From contig CAYIEX010000033.1 of NCBI GenBank assembly GCA_964362485.1, forward strand, positions 1 through 15,218: a DNA stretch of 15,218 nucleotides, read 5' to 3'. The position numbers and the translations under genes are program-made. How positions within the stretch are numbered: position 1 is the first letter of the stretch; the number at the start of each line of letters is the position of its first letter. Source of the stretch: CAMAVK01 sp964362485. GTDB taxonomy: Archaea > Nanobdellota > Nanobdellia > Woesearchaeales > GW2011-AR9. The notes beneath the pieces are model-generated. The model saw nothing but the letters and a program-made list of their open reading frames with translations. It had not been told where the DNA came from and ran no database searches. Below, one piece after another: positions 6,748 to 13,303 of the stretch.

Positions 6748-6991
6748 CTTACCTGCATTCAAACTGTTACAATTGCGAGCATATACCCACTATATCATTG
6801 CTCCTGAAGTTTTATAGGTGCAGACATTAATCATAGTAATAACAATAGTTATAACCGCATCTATATTGAGAAGAGTTTGAGTAAAAAGGTACAAAAATAA
6901 AAATCTGACCCCTCAAAGTTGGATCCCAATTATAACTAAAAGAAAATTACCTAGATGCTTCTCTACCAGCAACAAGTGTAGATATTCGACC

Positions 6992-7690
6992 ATGGCACTA
7001 CAAAAAACCATCCTTTCCCTGCTTATTTTTCTTCTAGTATTCTCCACACTCTTCGCGGTCAATGAATATATTCATTTTATGTCCGAATATCTTTTACTCA
7101 TCGTTCTAATGAGTATTAGTAGTATCGCAATAATATTACTATTTCTCAAACGGCCCTGGGAGAGTAGAGAAACCTTTGCCGTAGGTTTTACCACAATCAC
7201 CCTCTGTGGTTTGATTTTCTTTTCCTTCACTCCGGTCACCTACGATCGTTTTATCAGTGCAGCTATGGTTCTCTGCTCATTTTTAGCGCTTACCAATTAT
7301 GCTATTCATGTAAAAAAAAACGATGTAGGCGCAGACGTGCGCTCTTCATTTGAGACCGTCCTTGCGCAAGAGCGCCAAATTCTTTTTGAAATCCAAACCA
7401 TTAAAGAGTATGTTTCTCCACATGCTTCGAGTTCATCCGTGAGCCCATCCGTGAGTCCATTACCCCTCGTAGGAAGCATTCGTAGTGAACGATTCCATTT
7501 ACCTCATTGCTTAGCATTAGACAAGGTAGCCAATGAAGATCATATCTCTTTTCCAACACTCATTCAAGCCCGCGCTCAGGGATATACACCCTGCAAGCGT
7601 TGTTTATGGCATCTATTGACTAAACCAACGGCAGACCAACCAACCACCTCATCCGTCCCCCTTTCATCTAAACCTAATCCTACTGCCTAA
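6992..7690 (+). CDS. Four-helix membrane protein with a C-terminal Ada-type zinc-binding domain
   Basis: In 232 residues, four hydrophobic segments occupy about residues 5-25, 33-52, 63-80 and 86-104, followed by a charged, probably helical stretch (about 105-142) and a Ser/Pro linker. Residues 160-204 match the Ada metal-binding module: VGSIRSERFH, His169 and Cys173 (FHLPHC), then ISF, and GYTPCKRC with Cys201 and Cys204. In bacterial proteins this H/C..C..C module is often attached to nucleases or membrane proteins and probably binds one zinc, perhaps touching DNA or acting structurally. The tail after residue 207 is Pro/Thr/Ser rich. Function is unknown. No convincing Shine-Dalgarno precedes the ATG; an ATTATAAC sequence near 6930 could serve as promoter. 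The secreted protein gene at 7755 follows 64 bp downstream on the same strand. Confidence 0.85.
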   Translation: MALQKTILSLLIFLLVFSTLFAVNEYIHFMSEYLLLIVLMSISSIAIILLFLKRPWESRETFAVGFTTITLCGLIFFSFTPVTYDRFISAAMVLCSFLALTNYAIHVKKNDVGADVRSSFETVLAQERQILFEIQTIKEYVSPHASSSSVSPSVSPLPLVGSIRSERFHLPHCLALDKVANEDHISFPTLIQARAQGYTPCKRCLWHLLTKPTADQPTTSSVPLSSKPNPTA

Positions 7691-7754
7691 TCTTATTACC
7701 TAATCTAATTACCTAATTACGAATTGATAAACTCCATACAATGCTTAATACACG

Positions 7755-8546
7755 ATGGTAAATTATAGAAAATACGCCGGAATTGCACTCAGTATAATTT
7801 TAATGCTTTTACCTTTAATGCATGCACAAGCAGAATCACAAGCAGAATACAAAATCACGAACACCGATCTTGTTGTGCGCAGCTCAACACAGGATCTGCG
7901 TGAATTATTCTTTGAAGTGCGTACCTTTTTTGCCCTTGATGGTCACTCTAAAATTGATCTGCTGCGAGCTAAGCACGATCGGCTCGTAAGTCGCCAACAA
8001 TACTGGCTTAAATCAAAAGAAGATGTATTCACAAACAGTACCATATTTACGAGCGAAGAAATGATCTCATTTGAAGAGAAGTTTGACGTAGAACATCATG
8101 ATCTACTTCAAGAATATATTGAGCTAAGCTCTAAAACTCAAGATATACGTATTGCGGCGGATATAGAAGGGGACCAATCACTGAGCAATTATGCCGCAGT
8201 GTTAAGTAATGAAATTGCTAACTCACCGCTCGCCAGTGGTCTAGCGGTTAAAAGCACGAGTAATGGTAATGCTCAACTAACAAATCAATCTTCATCTCTA
8301 ACTCTTGAGGAAGCGGAAATGCTTGTAGCAACTAAATTTAACGTTGATATAGATTCAGGATATGAAACAAATTACAACGGCACGTTTTATTATGTCATTG
8401 CAGCGCATAACCTCGCCACCGAAGGTGGTTTAACTTTACGAAAAGATTTCCTCATAAGGGTTGATTCACAACGTGGTCTTATTGATCAAGCAGAACTAAA
8501 AACTCAAGCATCCATTAATGAAAATCCTATTATCGAAATTGACTAG
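7755..8546 (+). CDS. Secreted protein with a PepSY-like C-terminal region
   Basis: The 263-residue protein has a signal peptide: a Lys/Arg-containing N-terminus, hydrophobic residues 9-22, and a likely cleavage after MHAQA. Residues about 30-125 are charged and helical (FALDGHSKIDLLRAKHDRL), possibly a coiled coil. Residues about 180-250 resemble a PepSY fold: LTLEEAEMLVATKFN, then a Tyr-rich strand FYYVIAAHN, and FLIRVDSQRGLIDQ, the strand-turn where PepSY proteins carry a D..TG.I-like sequence. PepSY domains are often found in secreted or membrane proteins and are thought to inhibit or bind proteases or to be structural; I infer only a cell-surface role. The 12-bp sequence CACAAGCAGAAT is tandemly duplicated in frame at 7825-7848, by the predicted cleavage site. 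Confidence 0.82.
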   Translation: MVNYRKYAGIALSIILMLLPLMHAQAESQAEYKITNTDLVVRSSTQDLRELFFEVRTFFALDGHSKIDLLRAKHDRLVSRQQYWLKSKEDVFTNSTIFTSEEMISFEEKFDVEHHDLLQEYIELSSKTQDIRIAADIEGDQSLSNYAAVLSNEIANSPLASGLAVKSTSNGNAQLTNQSSSLTLEEAEMLVATKFNVDIDSGYETNYNGTFYYVIAAHNLATEGGLTLRKDFLIRVDSQRGLIDQAELKTQASINENPIIEID

Positions 8547-8626
8547 AAATCACATGAGACACGCAAAAGTGAGCAAAACAATTCTGATATAACTGATATC
8601 GAAGAAAAACTACACTAGCATAACTT

Positions 8627-8660
8627 CTATTTATAAACTGGAGGTATAGGCTATAAATAG
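8627..8660. repeat. Inverted repeat upstream of tfs
   Basis: CTATTTATA (8627-8635) and TATAAATAG (8652-8660) are perfect 9-bp inverted arms around a 16-bp spacer. Each arm is itself TATA-like. The right arm sits just before the main tfs TATA box, so it may be an extra promoter or an operator. Confidence 0.6.
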
Positions 8661-8666
8661 ATAAAC

Positions 8667-8709
8667 TATATAAACAGTCACCAAACCATACGTGAAAACT
8701 ACAAGGGGG
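8667..8709 (+). promoter_or_regulatory. Promoter and ribosome-binding site of tfs
   Basis: TATATAAA at 8667-8674 predicts a start near 8697 and a leader of about 20 nt containing GGGGG at 8705-8709, seven bases before the ATG at 8717. Confidence 0.6.
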
Positions 8710-8716
8710 TAGTATT

Positions 8717-9028
8717 ATGTTTTGTCCTAAATGCGGTTCCATCTTACGTCCAAAAGAGAAAGGCGATAAAAAAGTCTTATTCTGCAGTTGTGGATTTACC
8801 AAATCTTCACAAGGAGAAACCAGCGAAATAAAAGAATCTGGCAGTAACGCGAAGAAAATTGAAGTCGTGGAGAATATAGAGACAAACCCTAAAATTAAAA
8901 TCACCTGTGAAAAATGTGGGCATGGCGTTGCTTATTACTGGTCCCAGCAAACACGTGGTGCTGATGAACCGGAAACACGTTTCTTCAAGTGCGTAAAGTG
9001 CAATCATACTTGGAGAGAATATGCCTAA
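8717..9028 (+). CDS. tfs: Archaeal transcription factor S (TFIIS/RPB9-like cleavage factor)
   Basis: TFS binds RNA polymerase and stimulates cleavage of backtracked transcripts. The 103-residue length is typical. The N-terminal zinc ribbon has Cys3 and Cys6 (CPKCGS) and Cys23 and Cys25; the second pair is C-x-C rather than the usual C-x2-C. A charged linker (about 28-60) leads to the C-terminal ribbon with Cys64, Cys67, Cys92 and Cys95, the AYYWSQQTR signature and the catalytic acidic pair Asp83-Glu84 in GADEPET, so cleavage activity should be retained. The next gene starts inside its last codons (8-bp overlap), indicating co-transcription and translational coupling. The gene has an unusually clear promoter and a purine-rich ribosome-binding site, unlike the leaderless genes around it. 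Confidence 0.94.
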   Translation: MFCPKCGSILRPKEKGDKKVLFCSCGFTKSSQGETSEIKESGSNAKKIEVVENIETNPKIKITCEKCGHGVAYYWSQQTRGADEPETRFFKCVKCNHTWREYA

Positions 9029-9527
9029 TCCCTTTCAAGAATTAATTGGGTCGCTCCAAAAAGATCCCATCTTTCAGGAATGGAAAGGAAATCACGCCAA
9101 ATCCTATCCCTCCCACTTCTTTTGTTTAATTACTGCTGACTTTCAAGCGAAAGCAAGTTGGGAAATAGGCTTTTTTGATCCCAATTCCGGTAAAATCACT
9201 GTGTTTATACCTCTTCCTAAAAATCACTTTGAGATTAAACCTGAAGATGAAGTCTTCAAAGAAGAAAACAGCAAAGTTGAAGAGCTCACAATTGCTACGA
9301 TTAAAATTCCTTTTGAAGAAGCTCAAGTACTGTGCACAAAGAACATTCAACTTCATTATGCCGATGAAATCATAAAAGATGGATTTGTTACACTTCAAAC
9401 CTTCAATCAAGAAACATTATGGAATTTTACATTCATCACCCAAAAAATAAAATTCGTTAATATTAAGATCAACGCCACAACTGGTAATCTTGAATCTCAT
9501 CAAAGTATAAACCTAGTGCAGCAGTAA
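9021..9527 (+). CDS. Hypothetical protein coupled to tfs, 168 aa
   Basis: I do not recognise a named family. There is no signal peptide or membrane segment. The sequence alternates short hydrophobic and charged stretches: SHFFCLITADFQAKASWEIG, a FDPNSGKITVFIPLP strand-turn, a Lys/Glu-rich segment, an IPFEEAQVLCTKNIQ helix, and a C-terminal strand pair ending INATTGNLESHQS. The repeated 'strand, polar turn, strand, helix' order and the T-G-N turn near the end vaguely resemble two PepSY-like units, but this is weak. The ATG at 9021 lies within tfs, eight bases before that gene ends, so the two are very likely translated from one mRNA and the product may be linked to transcription or stress. Confidence 0.82.
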   Translation: MPNPFQELIGSLQKDPIFQEWKGNHAKSYPSHFFCLITADFQAKASWEIGFFDPNSGKITVFIPLPKNHFEIKPEDEVFKEENSKVEELTIATIKIPFEEAQVLCTKNIQLHYADEIIKDGFVTLQTFNQETLWNFTFITQKIKFVNIKINATTGNLESHQSINLVQQ

Positions 9528-9645
9528 TTATTTTGTACACTAAATGTTTATTACTTATTTTCAAGTCATTATACCTTGTTATATAATATCAATAGCCACA
9601 TTATAAAAGTTCATGTCTCTTCATATAGGTTAAGTAGTAGGAGTG

Positions 9646-9696
9646 TTTATATACGCGGTCACATTCCATTCAGATGGTAGATGTGAAAAAGGGGTG
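9646..9696 (+). promoter_or_regulatory. Promoter and ribosome-binding site of the 27-codon ORF
   Basis: TTTATATA at 9646-9653 predicts initiation near 9676, and GGGGTGG at 9691-9697 lies five bases before the ATG at 9703. Two other TATA-like sequences (near 9580 and 9600) are further upstream. The segment 9672-9684 (AGATGGTAGATGT) is nearly repeated at the start codon. Confidence 0.45.
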
Positions 9697-9702
9697 GTAG
9701 AT

Positions 9703-9786
9703 ATGATTTCCTATGAAAGTAAAGTTAAAAGTAAAAAATTAGATTCATTCTTTGGTGAAGAAAGCAGCAAAGAAGTACAGAAATAA
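9703..9786 (+). CDS. 27-aa ORF with a PIP-box-like motif
   Basis: The 441-bp stretch between the tfs unit and the thyX-like gene contains one short frame with its own TATA box, a GGGGTGG ribosome-binding sequence and a T-rich tract straight after the stop. The product is small, Lys/Ser/Glu-rich and contains SKKLDSFFG at residues 10-18. This fits the PCNA-interacting (PIP) pattern at hydrophobic position 4 (Leu13) and aromatic positions 7-8 (Phe16, Phe17), with Ser in place of the usual Gln at position 1. Nothing else in the peptide suggests a fold. It could be a peptide ligand of the sliding clamp, or the match could be chance; with only 27 codons, coding status depends on conservation in relatives. 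Confidence 0.42.
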   Translation: MISYESKVKSKKLDSFFGEESSKEVQK

Positions 9787-9796
9787 TTTTATTTTC
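9787..9796 (+). terminator. T-rich tract after the 27-codon ORF
   Basis: TTTTATTTTC directly follows the TAA, the kind of T-tract at which archaeal RNA polymerase terminates. Confidence 0.35.
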
Positions 9797-9897
9797 TAAT
9801 TCTTCTGTCACTATAACCTAACAATAACTTATTTTAATAAGCCATTGATTTACCTTACTTAATAATCGATCTATGCATAAAGTCCCCCCTTGTCAAA

Positions 9898-9964
9898 TCA
9901 CTATGATTCACTATCACAATCAATTTAAATAAGTTCTAATAGCAGTTTAATCTAAAAAAGGTGA
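9898..9964 (+). promoter_or_regulatory. Promoter region of the thyX-like gene
   Basis: ATTTAAAT at 9923-9930 is a TATA box predicting initiation near 9953, leaving a leader of about 16 nt with AAGGTGA at 9958-9964 four bases before the ATG. Just upstream, TCACTAT occurs at 9898-9904 and again at 9908-9914, ten bases apart, so a dimeric regulator could bind there. Further upstream, CTTATT and AATAAG form a short inverted repeat at 9828-9841. Confidence 0.55.
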
Positions 9965-9968
9965 TATC

Positions 9969-11633
9969 ATGGCTCGTTATACTAACTTAGATGAAGTACC
10001 ACCACACATTCTTGCTAAACTGGATCGCCATTTTACCTCTGTTGGTGGAGATACATTTGTAATTCATGGGCTACCTCCTGAAGTAACTGGTGGTGCCCTT
10101 GCCCGCTACTCCCGTGCACCTACAGGCATTCAATTAACATTCATCAATGAGTTTCTCGATGAGAACGGTGACCCTTCACAGAAGAAAGGATCTGAACTGA
10201 TGGATCGTGTTTTGAATCAGTTTGGCGATGATTCAGTAGGACAACTTGAAGGGACTCATGTAGGTATCGAAAATATTTCCCAGCTCGCAACCAAATATAT
10301 TCAAAGCCTTCGCATTGGCGGTGCTCCCATAGAACAATCTACACGGTATGTAGTGTATGATAAAAAAGATGATACTAACCGCTGGCGATATGCACGTCCC
10401 CAAGAAGTGATAGACCATGGATTATTAATCCAATATGAAAAAGCAAACGACCGCGCATTCGAAGTTTACTCTGACGCTGTAAAGCGGCTCACGACATATT
10501 TTGAAAGTCAACTCCCCCAAGATCAGTTTTCCATCGATGTTACTCGAGATGGTGGGCGAATAAAAGCGTCTCATTCTGAACTTGTAGATGATAATGAGCG
10601 AAAAGCATTCCGCATCGCGTATAATTTCACCATTCGCTGTGCTGCTCTTGATGTTGGTCGCTGTGTTCTTCCTTCATCAACTCTCACACACTTTGGTGTT
10701 GAAGGTAATGGCCAATTTTATACAAAAGTAATTACTACCCTTAAAAGCAACGAACTTAGTGAACTACGTAATAGAGGTTATGATTTAGAACGAGAATTAA
10801 AGAAAGTCATTCCTACGTTTATCAAAAGAAATAAAGTAAATGAACGTAAAATTGCAGTTGATTCAGCAATGTATGCGCTAACTCAAGAACTTTTTACAGA
10901 GATTACTCCGCGGGCAGATCCCGTATCACTTGTAAAAAGATCATCCCCTCTAGATGAAACTATTGCCGCTGCCCTTTTTCCCTACGCAACGATTTCACTT
11001 CCCCAAATATTGGATGGAGTAGAAAAATTGTCACTAGAAAGGAAATCAGAGATTTGTACGCTTTACAGAGGCAATCGCGCAGATCGTCGGGATCGAACCG
11101 GCCGTGGTGCTGAAGCAGGATACCCTTTCACATTTGATCTGGTAGGAACATTCGCGGAATATCGAGATTTAATGCGTCACCGCATGCTCACCCAGCAACG
11201 CCAACTTCTAACTACCGAACTGGGGTTTGTAGTTCCTCCAGAAATGATTGAAGTAGGACTCGAATCTAATGTCAATGAAGTTGTCACTTTAATGGGCGAA
11301 CTTCACGAAACCATGAAGAATGCCGATCTAGCTACTGCATCTCAATACGCCACACTTTTTAATCACCGTATCCGCTTCATGATGGGAATGAACCTTCGCG
11401 AGTTGCAGCATCTCTGCGAGTTGCGCACCCAACCAGCAGGCCACTTTGGCTATCGAGCAATGACCCAAGAGATTGCGAGAGCCGCAATTGAGCGCGAACC
11501 TTGGGTTGAAACTTTCCTTGGCTTTGTCGATTATTCTGACCCCGGTAATAAAATAAGCCGAGCAAAAGAACAAAGTAGAATTGCCGGAAAAAACTTAGCA
11601 ACAGGAATTACTGACGGCGACATGGATTTTTAA
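9969..11633 (+). CDS. Double-length ThyX-like (flavin-dependent thymidylate synthase family) protein
   Basis: At 554 residues the protein is over twice the usual ThyX length and appears to hold two ThyX-type domains. In the N-terminal half, FGDDSVGQLEGTHVGIENIS matches the ThyX 'YGH.S..EH' helix, and IEQSTRY (121-127) matches the end of the ThyX motif, but RHR is replaced by RIG. In the C-terminal half, FTFDLVGTFAEYRDL leads to RHR at 403-405, followed by MLTQQRQ instead of the usual S..E.S.R. ThyX makes dTMP from dUMP with methylenetetrahydrofolate, NADPH and FAD in a tetramer whose active sites lie between subunits, so the two halves may build a composite site. Tmk and dCMP deaminase nearby support a dTMP role. 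I am sure of the family and less sure of catalysis. Confidence 0.85.
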   Translation: MARYTNLDEVPPHILAKLDRHFTSVGGDTFVIHGLPPEVTGGALARYSRAPTGIQLTFINEFLDENGDPSQKKGSELMDRVLNQFGDDSVGQLEGTHVGIENISQLATKYIQSLRIGGAPIEQSTRYVVYDKKDDTNRWRYARPQEVIDHGLLIQYEKANDRAFEVYSDAVKRLTTYFESQLPQDQFSIDVTRDGGRIKASHSELVDDNERKAFRIAYNFTIRCAALDVGRCVLPSSTLTHFGVEGNGQFYTKVITTLKSNELSELRNRGYDLERELKKVIPTFIKRNKVNERKIAVDSAMYALTQELFTEITPRADPVSLVKRSSPLDETIAAALFPYATISLPQILDGVEKLSLERKSEICTLYRGNRADRRDRTGRGAEAGYPFTFDLVGTFAEYRDLMRHRMLTQQRQLLTTELGFVVPPEMIEVGLESNVNEVVTLMGELHETMKNADLATASQYATLFNHRIRFMMGMNLRELQHLCELRTQPAGHFGYRAMTQEIARAAIEREPWVETFLGFVDYSDPGNKISRAKEQSRIAGKNLATGITDGDMDF

Positions 11634-11646
11634 ATTTGCAGTTTCA

Positions 11647-11654
11647 TTTTTTTT
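11647..11654 (+). terminator. T8 tract downstream of the thyX-like gene
   Basis: Eight consecutive T residues, 14 bases after the stop codon and followed by more pyrimidines, resemble an archaeal intrinsic terminator. They separate this gene from the convergent CYTH gene. Confidence 0.5.
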
Positions 11655-11714
11655 ATCTTTCTCTTCGCCACCATCAAATTATAACGTTATGGTATCCATA
11701 CAAATACTGCGGTC

Positions 11715-12251
11715 TTACCTTCTTTCTAACAGCATATCACTATACGACTTTGATACCAAATCATCATTTCTAATCTGAAATAAATTCATGTATCTCGTAC
11801 ACTGCTCCAATAATCGCTCTCTTCCTATATCCCCTCGAAGGTCAATCGCTTCAATTTCAACAAACCTGCCAAGATCCGCCACAACATCAAGATGAAATTT
11901 CACATTATCCACAAAATAAATCTCTCGTTGCTTATCAACCACTGCAAGAACTCCCTGCGTTCTTGTGAGTATCTCTTTTAACGTTCCTATTTCCACCACC
12001 ATATTCTCTCGGAATGGATACAATATTACCTTAGATTCTTTCGGGCCTTCCTGGTCATCTCGTTCGTAATAGATCAGATTCTTTTCAATTGATCCCTCAC
12101 GTAATTTTAATCGTCCTCGTTCTACTTTAAAATACGTGTCGATTTGATGATCAAGACCTTTGTACTCTGCGCCTTGCTCACAAAGCATTAATCTAATTTG
12201 ATCGTGATTTTCCGATCGCGCTTTAATCTCCACATTAAGATGACCTGGCAT
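11715..12251 (-). CDS. CYTH-domain protein (CyaB-like class IV adenylate cyclase / triphosphatase family)
   Basis: CYTH proteins form a tunnel-shaped barrel that binds triphosphates with divalent metals; members are adenylate cyclases, thiamine or inorganic triphosphatases. The 178-residue product shows the whole-domain pattern: NVEIKAR at 6-12, DTYFKVERGRLKLRE near 39-53, LIYYERDDQEGPKES near 59-73, VVDKQREIYFVDNVKFHLD near 104-122 and the acidic strand FVEIEA near 131-136. This fits the bacterial/vertebrate CyaB-like subgroup, which commonly begins N-V-E-I-K rather than the full E-x-E-x-K. The start lies nine bases after the tmk stop and its ribosome-binding site GAGGTGA contains that stop, so it is co-translated with thymidylate kinase. 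Substrate is unknown; a nucleotide triphosphatase acting near the dTTP pathway is conceivable. Confidence 0.9.
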   Translation of the reverse strand: MPGHLNVEIKARSENHDQIRLMLCEQGAEYKGLDHQIDTYFKVERGRLKLREGSIEKNLIYYERDDQEGPKESKVILYPFRENMVVEIGTLKEILTRTQGVLAVVDKQREIYFVDNVKFHLDVVADLGRFVEIEAIDLRGDIGRERLLEQCTRYMNLFQIRNDDLVSKSYSDMLLERR

Positions 12252-12260
12252 AATCTCACC

Positions 12261-12947
12261 TCACAAGATCTCCCGTACGATGCGATACACTTCCTCATGA
12301 ATATTTTCTCGTGAACGGGGATTTGTCCCGTCATCACAAATAATTCTCTGCCAACGTTCAATTGGATCATGATCCACACAAAACAAGTATGCTCTCTCGG
12401 CATTTACTAAGTGATCTAAATCTCGTTCATGAATATCTCGTTTTTGACCTTTCGTATATTCCCTCTGACCCTTTTGATCGACAAGTCGCTGACCAATAGC
12501 CGGTGCCATATGAAGAAAAATAGTAATGTCTGGGATCGGCAAACTAAAAATATTGTATTCTGTTTCATTAAGCCAATCCAAAAATTCTCTCATCTCTCCT
12601 TCATCCGTAATTTTTCCTAATTGATGTCCTTTATTGGCAGAGACATAGCGGTTAGAAACGAGAATCCCTCCCTCACTAAGATGTTGTTTCATCCAAGAAC
12701 TAGCTTCGAAGCGATCTACCGCATATAAAATTGATGCTTTCTTTGCACTAACTTCATGTGCCCCGCCAAACTCGCCGCGTAGGTATCGTTCGACAAATTG
12801 GGATGACCAATGCCCATATTGAGGAAAATCAGGAACTTTTACAGAATATCCTTCTTGAAGTAAGCGCTCCGCAAGCAAATCGCATTGCGTTTTTTTGCCC
12901 GCACCATCCATCCCATCAATGACAATAAATTTACCGTTTTCCACCAT
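12261..12947 (-). CDS. tmk: Thymidylate kinase
   Basis: Tmk phosphorylates dTMP to dTDP with ATP. The 228-residue product has the P-loop IDGMDGAGKKTQ near residues 11-22 (Lys where Ser is usual, as Ala is in some Tmk proteins), PDFPQYG near 39-45 for dTMP phosphate contact, the DRFEAS motif near 82, the base-binding SNRYVSANKGHQ near 98-109, and a LID segment GQREYTKGQKRDIHERD. The C-terminal half includes a YLFCVDHDPIERWQ strand typical of the family. Starts at GTG 12953 and ATG 12947 are both open; the ATG lies after GAGGTGA (12950-12956) and is preferred. The CYTH gene follows nine bases downstream, forming a two-gene unit. The upstream side faces a 356-bp divergent intergenic region shared with the dCMP deaminase gene. 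Confidence 0.95.
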   Translation of the reverse strand: MVENGKFIVIDGMDGAGKKTQCDLLAERLLQEGYSVKVPDFPQYGHWSSQFVERYLRGEFGGAHEVSAKKASILYAVDRFEASSWMKQHLSEGGILVSNRYVSANKGHQLGKITDEGEMREFLDWLNETEYNIFSLPIPDITIFLHMAPAIGQRLVDQKGQREYTKGQKRDIHERDLDHLVNAERAYLFCVDHDPIERWQRIICDDGTNPRSRENIHEEVYRIVREIL

Positions 12948-13303
12948 CTTCACCTCTCTTTAGAGAACTTTGAAAAATAGTAAATTTAGTGTTATAATCA
13001 AACCAGCGAGACTTCCGGATAGAAGTCGACACTTATTTGACTATTAGTCAAACAACAACACTTTTAATTACCTAGTTGGTTGACTTTATTTGATTTATTA
13101 TTTGCTAAATTTACGTCTATTTCAAAGTCTCTTAGATAAGTTTGCCTAAAAAATATCAATTATGCAAACTTCTCTTTACTTCTCTATCAATTGTCTATCA
13201 AAATCACGGCATTTAATAACATTTATCCTGTAGTATATAATCTTCCAATCCTCACGCTTCTACTAAAGCAATCCATTTAAACCCATGCCCATCAACTAAC
13301 TCC
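12948..13303. promoter_or_regulatory. Divergent intergenic region between tmk and the dCMP deaminase gene
   Basis: This 356-bp AT-rich stretch has no convincing gene. It contains a perfect inverted repeat TTTGACT-ATT-AGTCAAA at 13036-13052, a further TTGACT at 13080-13085, and a second inverted pair AAGTTTGC (13138-13145) and GCAAACTT (13164-13171) separated by 18 bases. A weak TATA-like AAATTTA near 12982-12988 could serve tmk. An ATTTAAAC box at 13275-13282 serves the deaminase gene. The inverted repeats are candidate operators for coordinated control of the two thymidylate genes. Confidence 0.45.
13275..13282 (+). promoter_or_regulatory. TATA box of the dCMP deaminase gene
   Basis: ATTTAAAC is centred 25.5 bp upstream of the ATG at 13304. 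A leaderless transcript is predicted. Confidence 0.6.

Noticed and set aside
6759..6991. 233-bp gap between mutY and the membrane protein gene, checked for a tRNA, small RNA or short gene
   Set aside because: No cloverleaf, C/D-box pair or frame with supporting signals was seen; only promoter-like AT-rich sequence.
13162..13233. 23-codon ATG frame in the tmk-deaminase intergenic region
   Set aside because: No ribosome-binding site, no TATA box at suitable distance and no motif; the inverted repeats explain the stretch better.
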